Part shown: one piece after another, positions 1 through 11,306 of the stretch
Layout of the letters: every line of letters starts with the position of its first letter
Numbering within the stretch: position 1 is the stretch's first letter
Source: Fragilariopsis cylindrus CCMP1102
Taxonomy: Eukaryota; Bacillariophyta; Bacillariophyceae; Bacillariales; Bacillariaceae
Length of the DNA: 64,000 nucleotides
Reading direction: 5' to 3'
Assembly: GCA_900095095.1 (NCBI GenBank)
Contig: FMBT01000318.1
Coordinates: 62,001-126,000, forward strand
Position numbers and translations under genes: made by a program
Notes under the pieces: model-generated
Databases searched by the model: none
What the model was told of the DNA's origin: nothing
The model's input: only the letters and a program-made list of their open reading frames with translations

Positions 1-247
1 GCATTTGTTGTCCATATGGCTGTCCTTGTCCTTGAGGTTGTGCTTGTCCTTGAGGTTGTGCTTGCCATTGTGAAAAACCTGGTTGTTGTTGCTGTTGTTG
101 CGGTTGCTGTGATTGATTAAATTGTTGAAAGTTATCGGTGCTGCCACCACCGCCACCACCACCACCACCACCACCACCTCCCGCATTACTATATCCACCA
201 CCATTGACGTTTGGATTTCCTCCTGGAGCACTGTAAAAACTTGCCAT
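1..247 (-). CDS. N-terminus of a Gly/Gln-rich protein (partial, possibly Yip1 family)
   Basis: The gene runs off the left edge of the window; about 82 residues are visible from an ATG at 247. The start reads MASFYSAPGG, then a run of about eleven glycines, then Gln-rich sequence with short Gln-Ala-Gln-Pro-Gln-Gly repeats. Yip1/YIPF Golgi membrane proteins often begin with a similar SFY motif and a disordered Gln/Gly/Pro tail, so that family is possible. No membrane or catalytic domain lies inside the window, so the identity is a guess. It is divergent to the transporter at 816. Confidence 0.5.
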   Translation of the reverse strand, partial: MASFYSAPGGNPNVNGGGYSNAGGGGGGGGGGGGGSTDNFQQFNQSQQPQQQQQQPGFSQWQAQPQGQAQPQGQGQPYGQQM

Positions 248-815
248 GATTTTATTGATTATAATACTATTAATGTAGCTAATAGTGTGACTTGTTCACG
301 ATGTAAATGGTCGTTAAATTATGATCGTGATGAAATAAATTTGAAAATGACTTTTTTGTGTTATTTTTAAATTTAAAAAATGAACAAAATATTTTCGATT
401 TCCGTATTAAAAAATCCAATTTCTGTATTTATCTAAGTAATCGAAGTAGTCAATTAATCGTAATTGAAAATTGATGATTGACTGATTGATGTTCATTCGA
501 TTCTTGATGCCGAATTCTCACAATTTTTTTTCTATCACTCTCTTGACTCTGAACTCTGTCGTTAAATCATCGGCTCATCATAAATCATAGATTTACTTAC
601 GCTAAGAAGTTAAAACCGTTTCCACATCTTCGTTATTACAAGTCTAGTACTTTGTTCCCTACCTACCATTGAAGGAACAGACTGTTCAATATTCGCCACC
701 ACGACCCTATATTGTGTAAATTTTACATTTAGTCTATCACGTTTTTCACTATTCAATTCACTATTGATTTTGGCATTCAAATAAAGAAAGCAATTCGAGA
801 AAAACTGTCGTCGCG
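248..815. other. Divergent intergenic region
   Basis: This 568-bp AT-rich stretch separates two divergently transcribed genes and should hold both promoters. I see no further ORF, RNA gene or strong repeat. Confidence 0.5.
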
Positions 816-2618
816 ATGTTAGAAGTAAATGACGATAACGACAACGATAACGATGATGGGAATAATATCAGCAACGGCAACAACATCAGCAACGACAACA
901 ATGTAACCCCCGATTCAGATTCAACTACTGTCAACGCCAACGTCAACGCCAACGCCAACGCCAACGCCAACAATATCATCGATAATAACAATAACGGTTC
1001 ATCCGTAACTGAAGCTATATTTAATTTCACAAATAGTATTGTTGGAGCTGGATGTATTGGTTTAGGAGGTGCAATTGCATTAAGCGGTGGTATAATTTCT
1101 ATTGTTTTGGTGTTATTTTTCGCTGTTTTGACGAAATTATCGTTAGATTTAATAATTCGATTGTCAATTCAGCAGAATTCGACAACATCATCATCATCAA
1201 CAACAACAACGGCAGCGGCAGCAACAAAAACGGCAAGCTATGAAGATTTAGCCGAAGCTGGTATGGGATATTGGAAAGGTCGAGTACTTGTTATGGCCTG
1301 TAAGTTCTCATACTCCTTTGGTTGTCTTGTAGCTTATATTGTTGTTATCAAAGACAATTGTGGACCTGCCTTAAGAGGCTTATTATTTAGTAAGGATGAT
1401 GACGATGACAACCACGGTGGTGATGGAGTTACCGAATGGATCTATCAGTTCCTATCAATGAAGTCCCTAGTTACTTGGTTTGTCAGTTTGGTGTTTATCC
1501 TACCATTATGTCTACTTAGGGATATGACACCATTGGCCTTCGCATCTTTTATTAGCGTTGCTTCTATGGTTACAATCGTAGGTATTGTTATCTATATCTA
1601 CTTTGAATGTCCTGATGTAAGAACAGAATCTACAGGAAAATTTTATGAAAATTGGATCGAAATTCGACCGGGTGTTTTAAGTAACTTGGGTACATTCATT
1701 TTCACCTTTGTATCACAACACACGGTACATCTAGTCTTCGGTTCTCTCAAACCACCGCTCAAGACCGTGAAGAATTTTAAGATCATCTCATCGATTTCAA
1801 TATTAGCAGCAGCAACAGTTTCATTGTTGGTTGGTGTATTTGTTTATATAACATTTTGGCAAGATACAAAATCAGATATATTTGAAATCTATCCACAGGG
1901 TTGGATGATCGATACAGCTAAATTATTACTATGCATCACAATGGTATTTACGTTTCCTCTTCCCTTCTTTACCTGTCGAGAATTGTTAATTCTCGTTGTG
2001 ATACACCCTATATGTGAAATCGGTCGGATATCATCAGGTAATGATGATGTTAATGTTAATGCTAATGATGCTGATACCGGTAACACTACTGGTATGGAGA
2101 TCGTCGAAGAGGATGACAACGAAAACAATTGCTTGACCAACTTACAACGTCCTCTCTTGTTGCCAGAAGAGGCACCAGAACCAGAGAATGCTACCGATAC
2201 GACAACATCAACATCAACTGCAACTGTAACATCAATCAACGCAGACAATACCGATACCGATATCAATGACATCGACGTCGACGATAATATTCATACAAGT
2301 ACCATATCCGCTACGCCTACTAAGAATTGGCTCCTTCCTGACGACGATCGACAGCTCCGACTGCCAGGACATGTAGGTATTACCTTCCAATTATGGTTGG
2401 TTGTAACCGCACTTGCCATCGCTGCTCCAAATCTTGGAGATATATTAGATTTAACAGGATGTGCATCGGGGACGTTAATTGCGTTTGTAATCCCAGCCTT
2501 GTTGTCATTTTATATAGAAGGATACAACCATCTCGCGATGGTTCTTTTTGCTGTAGGGGGTGTGATAGGAACGGTCGGGACCTTTTACAGTATAAACCAA
2601 CTAGTCAGGGATCTTTAA
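816..2618 (+). CDS. Amino acid/auxin permease family transporter (SLC38-like)
   Basis: Predicted 600-residue integral membrane transporter, single exon. After an acidic Asn/Asp-rich N-terminus with NANA repeats, the first helix (about residues 68-90) carries the typical AAAP motif NSIVGAGCIGLGGA, followed by about ten more hydrophobic segments. Family members move neutral amino acids with Na+ or H+ across plasma or vacuolar membranes. A long hydrophilic Asp/Thr-rich loop (about residues 405-510) sits before the last helices and is longer than usual. The final helices (IAFVIPALLSFYIEGYNHLAM) are also family-like. Substrate and membrane cannot be read from sequence. Confidence 0.88.
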   Translation: MLEVNDDNDNDNDDGNNISNGNNISNDNNVTPDSDSTTVNANVNANANANANNIIDNNNNGSSVTEAIFNFTNSIVGAGCIGLGGAIALSGGIISIVLVLFFAVLTKLSLDLIIRLSIQQNSTTSSSSTTTTAAAATKTASYEDLAEAGMGYWKGRVLVMACKFSYSFGCLVAYIVVIKDNCGPALRGLLFSKDDDDDNHGGDGVTEWIYQFLSMKSLVTWFVSLVFILPLCLLRDMTPLAFASFISVASMVTIVGIVIYIYFECPDVRTESTGKFYENWIEIRPGVLSNLGTFIFTFVSQHTVHLVFGSLKPPLKTVKNFKIISSISILAAATVSLLVGVFVYITFWQDTKSDIFEIYPQGWMIDTAKLLLCITMVFTFPLPFFTCRELLILVVIHPICEIGRISSGNDDVNVNANDADTGNTTGMEIVEEDDNENNCLTNLQRPLLLPEEAPEPENATDTTTSTSTATVTSINADNTDTDINDIDVDDNIHTSTISATPTKNWLLPDDDRQLRLPGHVGITFQLWLVVTALAIAAPNLGDILDLTGCASGTLIAFVIPALLSFYIEGYNHLAMVLFAVGGVIGTVGTFYSINQLVRDL

Positions 2619-2956
2619 TAATAATAATAATAATAGAAGTATAAAGAATGCTAATAAATATATTCTTCGCATACAGTAGATCGAGAGCTAATATTTTTAT
2701 AAAGAACAGCATTCACGCACGACTCAGAATTCAATTTCGTGACGTGAAAGCAGAAATTCCCTCTTTGTTTTTGATCACTATTCTTTTTGATGTGAAAATT
2801 GAAATTGTTCTTAACTGACGCCAACGAACATAAAGAGCATTAGAGCATCGCTCACAGAGCAACTGAGTTCAATAAGTCTCTGTTGATTCTTTTGCTGAAC
2901 GAAAACTTCCTCGCCAACACCGCCATCCGACAAACCCACTACACACAATCATCACA
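2619..2956. other. Intergenic region
   Basis: A 338-bp spacer between two genes on the plus strand. It starts with a short TAA/ATA repeat in the 3' UTR of the permease. Nothing else is recognisable. Confidence 0.4.
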
Positions 2957-4439
2957 ATGAGAATAATACCGCTGATGCTAGTTCACTTTCTCCCTTTTCT
3001 TGTTCTAATACTTAAATTAAGAACGACAGTTAGCTCCTCAGGCAAATCAGTCGAAGATGTCAAAGAAAATAAAGCATACTCGGAGGTTTTTCCGTCTTTT
3101 AATGACGTTGTTTCAATGTCACGGCTCTCCATGCTGGTATACGATTTTAAATATGATCAAAATTTCACGTGTACCAATTTTCCTTCTTCCCATAAAAATA
3201 TCACGAAAGACTTGACGTGCGAAATGTACCTACACGACGAAACGTTAGGGACGCAAGTCTTGTTAGTTTCCAACAAAAGAGAGCGGTATATTGCCATAGT
3301 ATTTGCTGGGACGGATGATATTCGAACATCGTTGGAAGATGTTAATATTTTTACGAAGCCATTTGGAAATAATTCAACAGTAGTATTGGATGCAATAAAC
3401 GCAACTTTTGATGAAAAAGTTACCAAGAAGGTTCGGGTCCACGCTGGTTTCAATAACGCCATCTTTACGGGTGATATCTGGGAACAAATTTATTCCAAAA
3501 CACAGAGCTTACTAAAACAACACCCATCGTTTAGACTTTGGACGACAGGTCATTCTCTCGGAGCGGCGAATGCAATATTAGTAGCCACCGCATTTGCCTC
3601 GTTAAATCGCAATCGAAAGGTTCTTAATGTAAATTTCGGCTGTCCACAAAGTGGTAATGCATACTGGAGAGATTATTTCACCGCAAAGGCTTCGCCCCTG
3701 AATAATAATCTAGGTATTTGGAGAGTCGTGCTGGCATCGGATTTGATAGCTCGTCTTCCTGAATTCTTCTACCGTACGTATCAATATAATGTTATGAATC
3801 TCTCGTTCCTTTTTCTTCTACTTCTTCGTCGCTCGAACAAATATTACTACAAAATCAAGGTGCTGCTCTCATTCTCATCGATGATTACCCTTCTTCTTCT
3901 CCTTATTGAATGTCTTCTTGGTATATATACGCATTCATTTCCACTTCAATGAACGACAAATCGATGAATAAATAAAATATTACGAACAGATGTCGGGCAC
4001 ACAATTCAAATCAATGGCAAGACGAACGACTTAAAAGTCTATTACGAACACTATGGCGACATCCAACGAGGATTTTCGGTACGTTTTCTTTTCTAATCCA
4101 AGCCTTATCCCCTTTGACCTTTCATGTATTCAATAGTAGGTGTTTTATACTGATTCTATTACTTTAATTTTATCTTTTTTCGTTCCTTGTTGCTTCGAAA
4201 AGGGTGCACCCAGTGGGTGGTACAGCAAAAGCTATTATTGGTTGCCTTCCGCGATGGCGTACCATCGACTGAGCAAGTACATGAAACATTTAGAAGAGAT
4301 GGATCCGTCATCTTGGGTCAAATACTTTCATCCCGCTGAAGTTGATGACATTATAAATGATTACGAGGATCCCGATTTGGTTCATGATGAGACAAGACTT
4401 ACGAAAATGAGTAGGCACATACGTAAGAGGCTTTATTAG
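2957..4439 (+). CDS. Secreted class 3 (fungal-type) lipase
   Basis: Three exons: 2957-3773, 3990-4078 and 4203-4439, giving 380 residues. Both introns have a GTACGT donor and are phase 1 and phase 0; splicing restores HVGHTI after EFFY. A signal peptide covers about residues 1-27. The nucleophile elbow GHSLG places the catalytic Ser at about residue 200; the likely Asp is in SDLIARLP (about 262) and the His in AMAYHRLSKY of exon 3. Class 3 lipases hydrolyse triacylglycerol or other acyl esters, and this one should act in the secretory path or outside the cell. Unspliced, the frame would run into intron 1 and end in an artificial Leu-rich tail at 3952. Confidence 0.85.
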
Positions 4440-4540
4440 TTGTTATAGGAAATTCTTGATGTAAATTATATGCGCGTATTCTAAGTATTATCTTTAGATG
4501 TATAGTATATATCATTTTTAGAGGAATTATTTCTAAAATC

Positions 4541-6464
4541 TTATGATTTGTACTCCTCTCCAAACGTTGATTTCGGAACAGCGCCATCTTTGTCTTTCAC
4601 AAGACGTGATTGTTCGCGTGAAACGTATGTGATGCCATCCTGCGCGGCCTTTGCACCTTCTTCATAGATTTGCCCACCAACAATTTCTTCTTCAATAGCG
4701 TCCTCAGGATCAGGACCATCGTCCATAACAAGACCATCCAAAAGTTCTTCAAGAGCAATCTCCTGGTCATCGACGGTGTCGTCATCACCATCTTTGCCCC
4801 CATTTTTATTCCCATCTTCTTCCATCATAGCGTCATCATCGTTGCTTTCATTTTCTTTCTCTTTTAGTATTTTGCTCTTGTACAAATTCATTTGACGTCT
4901 CATTTCTTTATCTGCTTCGACTTCTCTCATGAAATCTTCTTCATCCATATCATCAGCATCAGCATCATTCTTAGCAGCTCGAGCGCTCTTTGTATTCTCT
5001 TCCTTTTTGACTTCTAATCGAGCTAATTTCCACTTTCTCTTCTTAGCGGCATCCGCTTCTTTAGTGGCTACTCCTCCATATAATTTTCGAATTACCACTA
5101 TGTCCGGCAATTTTCCACTTGATCGCATATTTTCTGCTTCGTCTTCTACAAATTGTGTTTCTGTTAAATCGAACCCAACGCAGACATCACCTGATTTCAT
5201 AAGGTAGCCGACGTTTGATCGTTCTTCAAATTGAGTATCATTGACACCAAGATCATCCTCTCTGGCAAGTGTAAGACTCGCCAATCGGCTACGTTGTTTG
5301 CTAGTAGCCGACCTCCTGGAAACGTTTTTACGCAACATGATGGGTTCTTTTCCGAGGACGACGTAACGTGTCATTCTAGTTCGGGCTGCTGTAATGACAG
5401 GACGAACAGGATCGCGCCAGAAAGCATCTCCCGACAACTGCGCCATTTGACCCGATAGAGGATCTATCAGATGGATCACATTGGATATAGCCTTCACCAT
5501 TACTAGCCTAGTAATATTTCCAAGATTTCGTGCAGTTCGGGCTGGTAGGTACAAGAGATCGTCCTTACATAAAGGACATACCTCGATGAAATTTGTATAT
5601 TTGAAATTGGAGATATTGGACTTGTCATCAGTCCCAATAAGCTTTTTCGATGTTTTGATCTTCGTAGGAACTACACTCTCTAAGAAAGAAATGAAGCGAT
5701 TGGCCTTACCCTTATCGGGAAAATAGAAATCCATACCATCTCGAAAGGTTTCGATACTCAGACATCCACGATGGGCTTAAATTGGAAAAGAAATGAAAGA
5801 CTAGTTTGAGTATTAATTCAAGTTCACAGAAGCGTAGCAAAATATAGTCAAATAAAAGTATAACATTTCGTCGTCGTCGTCACTTACCTCCGTGCTTGAG
5901 AATCAATTGTTCTAAATATAAGAAGGTTCGTTTGTGGGCAACGCGTTGTCGAACCTGTACCAAACTCTTCCAACTACCCTGTCGATATTCTGCCTGACAT
6001 TCAATACATTGCTGGTTCCGTACAATAAAGGAGACAGTAAAAGCTTGCTGTAGTATAGTCCCCTTTTGTACTTCCTTTTGAATTGTCAACCGAACTTTCA
6101 ATCTCATCGAATGCGGCTCTGTCCAGATCCACGCCGCATCAATCAATCGAATATTCTGACCACTTCCTTTGTTAGATTTTATCCCGCTTACATTCGCTAA
6201 ACAAAGCGCCATTAGTTCACGACTTTCCAATCCGCATGCCATCCATTTTCCTGCCTCCTTGTGCCATCGTTGACAACTTCTGCATTGATGCAATGTAACT
6301 TCCGTACTAATTCCACGAGTGATGTCGGAAGCGCTGGCCAAACAGGTAGCACAAGTGTTGGCTGAATTTGATGCTATCGGGATTCCACATTGACAACACA
6401 AAACTTGAACAAAATTGTTCAAAGCATCATTTCTCAGATCGCCAGCAGCTTGAGGACCGTCCAT
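4541..6464 (-). CDS. NMD3: 60S ribosomal export adaptor NMD3
   Basis: Two exons on the minus strand, 6464-5888 and 5775-4541 (phase 1 intron, GTAAGT donor), giving 603 residues. The N-terminus has the CxxC zinc-ribbon pairs of NMD3 (CCQCG, CATC, CRSC). The exon junction rebuilds KHGAHRGCLSIETFRDGMD, a strongly conserved stretch, and the next part carries the domain with VCPLCKDDLLYLPA. NMD3 binds pre-60S subunits and bridges them to the exportin CRM1; the C-terminal IALEELLDGLVM fits the leucine-rich export signal. The acidic Asp/Glu-rich C-terminal half makes it longer than yeast or human NMD3 (about 500-520). Confidence 0.95.
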
Positions 6465-7421
6465 CTTCTTAAATTTCTTCCCTACTAGAACTTCTCTTCC
6501 AAGATGTTAAGATTAATGATACTTGTACGCTGCTTGTTCTTGTAGTCGTGTTGAAACATGAGATAAATTTGAAATAGTGAGCGACGCGATGATCGACTTT
6601 CAGAACTTGCGGTAAGTTAGCCTTTTGTTAAAATAAGTGGTAGTGAGACAAATTATTCTCGTCTGTACTTCACACGTTCGGCAAAAGCTGTTTTTGTTGA
6701 AAGCAATGATGGTTCTATCTCTTCAATGCATACTGTAGCACAATTAATTGAACTTTATACATCTTGTAGATAGATTGAATGTGACACAGCAAAGTAGGAA
6801 TAAAAGCACAGGTTTATGGTTTTCATCATATGGATTGTGAGAGTATAGATTAGGTTTGTGATCAAGCTTGTTTAATTATGAGATGCATTCATAAACAAGA
6901 TTGCGTGGCAGGAGCGCTATATATAGTATATATACCTGATGTTAGCAATATAGGTATGCCACTGTGCATGTATGCACTTGAAACAGTATGTACATTTCAT
7001 ACTATGTGTGACTTTGTAGTAAAACAGCACTTTCCATACTTTTTATTTTAGTATTTGAGAGTGAAAATGCGTAGTATAACTGAGATTAGTCTGTTAAGGT
7101 TGTTTGAGACTATGAGTGACTAGGCTGAGATTTGTAGAGTAAAGTTGACCTCATAAGACCAACATTGGTAACCAAAAAAGTGTATATATATATAGAATAT
7201 GTATATATATTATTATTATATTGTCACATTAAATAAACAAAACTAGATTCAATCAACTTGGATACTAGAATATGATAAGCATTTGATAAATGACTTTTAA
7301 ACCCCCCTAGGAAAGTAAATATAACAGGTCAAATCCTAAGATATTTTTACTATTTGTTATTGTGTTTGTTGTTCCGAACACTACGAAGTTGTGATCAAAA
7401 ATATACAGTAATAGCAAACAC
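6465..7421. other. Intergenic region with TA repeats
   Basis: This 957-bp stretch lies between the NMD3 start and the 3' end of the ankyrin-type gene, both on the minus strand. It contains short TA/ATT runs around 6920-6950 and 7180-7220. I see no credible ORF or RNA gene. Confidence 0.4.
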
Positions 7422-8306
7422 TTATTCTTCCTTCAGTAACTTTATGCATTGATTCAAGTCCTTCAGGTCTTGGGTTGTGGCCCCAGCTTCTATTTCAGCA
7501 TCCAACAGTTTTATACAGAAATCTAAAGGAATTGTATCGATACATCGTACAGTCTTTTTTGGGGAACCCAACCTTCCAGAACATTTTATATGGATGGAAG
7601 AGGAGTGTGAACCATTATTTTCATTTGAAAGTAGATACTTAACGACTTTTGGCATCCCTCGTACCGATGCAACACAAAGCGCAGTCAACGAGGATGAAGC
7701 AGACTCTTCTGTAGGGATATTTACCAGAGCTCCCCTCCGAACCAATTCCTTTACACAAAGAAGGATATTACTTGGTGATGTATTACGACAACGGCAAATT
7801 TCTACAATAAAGTTTCCTCCGGTACCCATGGTTCTATTTATCATCAAACGTGGTCCATACTCATTCAGAATTTTCACCAGCTTTTGTTTCGTCATGGCAT
7901 TCTTTTTCGAAGAGTAACTCAATTCCCATACTGCGCCGTACGCAATTTCTGTGTGGACAATCATTAGTTTGTGAGCCTCTTTCACTGTATGTGCAGGACT
8001 TCTCTTTAATCGCTTGCTGGATCGTCGTCCATCATCATCATCCTGTCTGCTATTTTTCCCTCTACCATAATCACCCCTCAGAACCAAGTCCCATAATTCT
8101 ACACATTTTTCTTCGTCCGTTAAGATAGATTGGTATGCGGCCTTGCATAGTGGAGCAATTTTTTGACAGAAGAAGGATGCTCGTTTCGTTGGCGGAGAGA
8201 CAAATTGTGCGATATGATAAAGAAGGATCTCGGGGAGTTCCCAAATTGTTATTAATGCTGGTAGTGATGATGGTCCGGACGATATTGATAAATTGCGATG
8301 TTCCAT
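7422..8306 (-). CDS. Ankyrin-repeat-like protein with F-box-like start
   Basis: Predicted 294 residues, one exon, ATG at 8306. Residues about 20-40 (WELPEILLYHIAQFV) resemble the first helix of an F-box. The C-terminal half has degenerate ankyrin units: NILLCVKELVRRGALVNIP, then SLTALCVASVRGMPKVVKYLL, then PLDFCIKLLDAEIEAGA. Such proteins usually act as protein-binding adaptors, and F-box members recruit substrates to SCF ubiquitin ligases. Diatoms carry many related proteins, but no function can be assigned. Confidence 0.72.
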   Translation of the reverse strand: MEHRNLSISSGPSSLPALITIWELPEILLYHIAQFVSPPTKRASFFCQKIAPLCKAAYQSILTDEEKCVELWDLVLRGDYGRGKNSRQDDDDGRRSSKRLKRSPAHTVKEAHKLMIVHTEIAYGAVWELSYSSKKNAMTKQKLVKILNEYGPRLMINRTMGTGGNFIVEICRCRNTSPSNILLCVKELVRRGALVNIPTEESASSSLTALCVASVRGMPKVVKYLLSNENNGSHSSSIHIKCSGRLGSPKKTVRCIDTIPLDFCIKLLDAEIEAGATTQDLKDLNQCIKLLKEE

Positions 8307-8699
8307 GGGCCGGTGATTGACGATGACAAAGCAATGCTAAGAACGTTTCACCTGTCTACGGTATTTGTTGTCGATTTATTTGGGGTTTAGAAGATATTGT
8401 GTTTGATGGCGTGATGTCGTTTTCAGTATCAACACATTCACATCAAGAACTGCCCGAAATTAATTTCCGCTGCGCGAGCTACCGCGCTAGTTTTCTCTGA
8501 CGTGAGCTATTTTTTGACACATAAATGAAACAACGATATAATACACCGATATCGTTGCTGTGCTTCGTTGTGAATTCTTGACTGCAGCATGACGCAATTG
8601 AAATGACACATCGGATCATCTTGAAAGAATTTACCTAAAATTTGATCACAAAATTGTCATAAAATAAAATTCAACACATAAATAAAAATAAATAAAATC
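8307..8699. other. Divergent promoter region with inverted repeat
   Basis: A 393-bp region between divergent genes. It holds a perfect 9-bp inverted repeat, CAACGATAT...ATATCGTTG, at 8531-8539 and 8549-8557, plus a CG-rich patch around 8471-8490. Confidence 0.45.
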
Positions 8700-9177
8700 A
8701 TGTCACCTATCCGATCCATTTGCGTCTTGCTTATCACTGCTGTCGCTTTCTTAGCATCTGAATCAGTAGCATTTGCCCCTGTCAGCAGCCAAATTTCTAG
8801 TCATGCAACTTCTCGTGCTACTAAGCCTTTGATGGGTCTTCTCGATGGGGAAGGTGAAAGACCATCGATTACTCGTGAGAATGAAGGTGAATTTTTCTCA
8901 ACGTGAGTATTTTTTTCAACGAACTGCATGCTGCTGAATACACAGGGCATTCAATTGAGATTCAATGATGTTTCCTTTTTGCAAAACCAACCACACCCTA
9001 TTATAGATTGCTCAAATGGCCGTTTGCCTTTTTCTTTTCCCCCACGTTCTGTTGTGATATAGGAATACTGACAAAATGAGTGACGAGGAAAAGATTCCTA
9101 TTGCTCTTGCTGGACTTGCTGGAATTTCCCTTCCGTTTATTTTTGGTATGGTCGCTCTATATGCCGCACAAGGTTAA
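8700..9177 (+). CDS. Small plastid-targeted single-helix membrane protein
   Basis: Two exons, 8700-8902 and 9063-9177 (GTGAGT donor, phase 2), give 105 residues. Residues 1-25 form a signal peptide ending ESVAFAP, an ASAFAP-type motif, followed by a Ser/Thr/Arg-rich transit region; this is the bipartite address of a secondary plastid. The predicted mature protein has an acidic segment, then MSDEEKIP and one helix (IALAGLAGISLPFIFGMVAL) near the C-terminus. Size and layout resemble small one-helix subunits of photosystems or cytochrome b6f, but I do not recognise which. Without splicing the reading stops right after the transit region. Confidence 0.78.
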
Positions 9178-10310
9178 GGCGTTGAGGCTCTGATCTGAGG
9201 CTTACCTTTTTAATCAACTATTTAGAAGAGCAGTCTATCATGGCTTGTCTGCTGCTATAGGCTATGTGCCACTTCTATTTTATTATTTGATAACAAGAAA
9301 CAACCTATTCCGTCGATTCAAACCAAAATTCTGCATCTACTAGCACAATAACGAATAATACTTTTAATTTATTTTTTAAAATACGAAATATCATGACGTT
9401 CTCACTATATATATAATAAATAACCAGACAGAGTAGTTGAAGAAGTACACACAGGTTAAGATAAATGAAACCTACGTTAATGTATTGTAATGCCTTCAAC
9501 CATTATATTAGTGTTATGTGAGATTTCTTGAATATGGATTCCTTTGAGTTTCCATGACATTTTAATGTATTTCTCTACCAGCACATGATATAGACTGAAC
9601 ATTATTACAGTAGTAGAATTGCATTTGCTGGGGTTGCGTAAGACCTTATCTTAACAAGAAGTAAGATCAAAATTGCTTGGTTCCTTTTTTCAAACTCCTG
9701 GACCGTTTCCTTTTTCACGGTGGCAATTTAAATACCATCACGCAAAGACTCTGAAAATTCCAACAGGAAGGTTCATCGTCACATATTGCTACACTGATAT
9801 GAATCCTGTTTCCAATGGAAATGATTTGTTGGCCGAGCAAATTCAATGCAAACTGCTAAACGAAATGGTACAACCTTTTAATAGAAAAGAGAACTAAAGA
9901 AAACCTGGAAAAACTATATAGGAATTTTGGAGTGATGATACATATTATTTATTGATAACAAGTTAAAATTATCTATAATAACAATTCTGAAGGCGGACCA
10001 ATTTTAGCCTCGATAGTAGAGAAAATTAGGTAGCCATATGTCATATAATTGTTGTTGAGCTGCTTTACGCCTCTTGCTTCATATTCATTTTATTGTTCCA
10101 GTTAAATTTTTCTTCATTTTTATTTAATTTTCTTGTGTCGTGTTTCATTCATCATCATTGAACAATAAATTATTAACAATCAACATTATTGATCCGACAA
10201 CGTCGAAATTCAGAATCAAAGTAATACATTATTTATAGTGTACAGTACGTGTTGTGTAATTTAATTGTGTACTTATTACTGACCCGTCGTGTTTTTGTTG
10301 TTTCAAGCTA
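9178..10310. other. Gene-poor AT-rich region
   Basis: A 1.1-kb stretch with no convincing gene. A 75-codon open stretch at 9673-9897 lacks an ATG at its start and matches nothing I recognise. TACAGTA motifs occur near 9606 and 10241. Confidence 0.4.
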
Positions 10311-10751
10311 TTAAGGATCCGACCGAGCTACAGTAATAGCATCACAAACACACCGAGTTGTGAAGGCATTAATAAATGTCCTAGGTTCTTTTTCACATGC
10401 TGTAGCAGCAGATGAACATTCTTCATCTTCACCAAGAACGGTAGCGATGACAATGAATAGTAGAGAGGTTGGAATTAAACACAATATCATAAAATGGATA
10501 AAACTAGCTCTCTGTACTCTTTGAAGTTCTCGAAGTAATACATTCCGACGACGTTCTTGCATTTCTGGTGAATCTTGATCAATCCACCCATGTGCTAATA
10601 CTTCATCATTTTCATCATCATTTTCGAGTACAATAACCGTCACATCGTCGTCGTCGTCATCATCATCGTCATCACAATCTTCTACGATGTGATTTGCCGC
10701 TCCTTCTTCTTCTCCTTCTTGCCGTTGTTCGGTCTCTGTTCTAATTGTCAT
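10311..10751 (-). CDS. Small single-pass membrane protein, acidic N-terminus
   Basis: About 146 residues from the ATG at 10751; the upstream in-frame sequence has no other ATG. The N-terminal half is Glu/Asp-rich with a run of ten Asp. One hydrophobic helix (FIHFMILCLIPTSLLFIVIA) lies at about residues 85-105, followed by a short tail with four cysteines. This looks like a type II membrane protein with a small lumenal or outer Cys-containing tail. Not recognised; no function proposed. Confidence 0.55.
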   Translation of the reverse strand: MTIRTETEQRQEGEEEGAANHIVEDCDDDDDDDDDDVTVIVLENDDENDEVLAHGWIDQDSPEMQERRRNVLLRELQRVQRASFIHFMILCLIPTSLLFIVIATVLGEDEECSSAATACEKEPRTFINAFTTRCVCDAITVARSDP

Positions 10752-11306
10752 CTTTTTTATCGGAGATATTCGAGTAAATTTAATGACTCGTTCTGATGTC
10801 AATATTGATGTTATTCCTTCTTATTTTAAGTGTTATTACGTTATGTTTCTGTGTAAGAAGTATGTTGTATGTATATTCATTCGTTTGTTGTGTTCAATGT
10901 CTACTGTATAAGAGAATAAGAACAATATACCGTATGTCTGAGTCTGTCCTACACATAATATGTGATAGCAGTGTTTTTGTTAATACGGAAAATTTGCACT
11001 TAAGGAATTAGGCGCGCCTTGTAGTTTGTTTTGTTTTTATTTAATTGTTCTGTTTTGACACGACAGCATATTCAATTACACACCATACCACACAAAATAA
11101 ATCCATCATACATCGCGGAGAAAAAAAACTTTTTAAAATCTGCTTTCTGCCTTGCTTTAACGTTTCTTGCTACAATTCATTTGAACGAATCTTGATGTCA
11201 ACGTTGTACAAAGTGTAGTTGAAAAGAGTGACTTATTCTGTTAACAATAGAGCAATCGTGACAATTGTGGTAGCAAATTCTTCAGCTCAACAAAAAAGAG
11301 TAAAGC
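10752..11306. other. Divergent promoter region with GGCGCGCC
   Basis: A 555-bp region between divergent genes. GGCGCGCCTT at 11011-11020 stands out in AT-rich DNA, and the same ten bases occur at 33760-33769 upstream of NAA35. Confidence 0.4.

Noticed and set aside
3774-3952. Leu-rich C-terminal tail of the first lipase read without splicing
   Set aside because: It is intron 1; splicing at GTACGT restores the conserved lipase sequence.
9673-9897. 75-codon open stretch on the plus strand
   Set aside because: It has no ATG at the start, no recognised domain and no splice partner; chance cannot be excluded.
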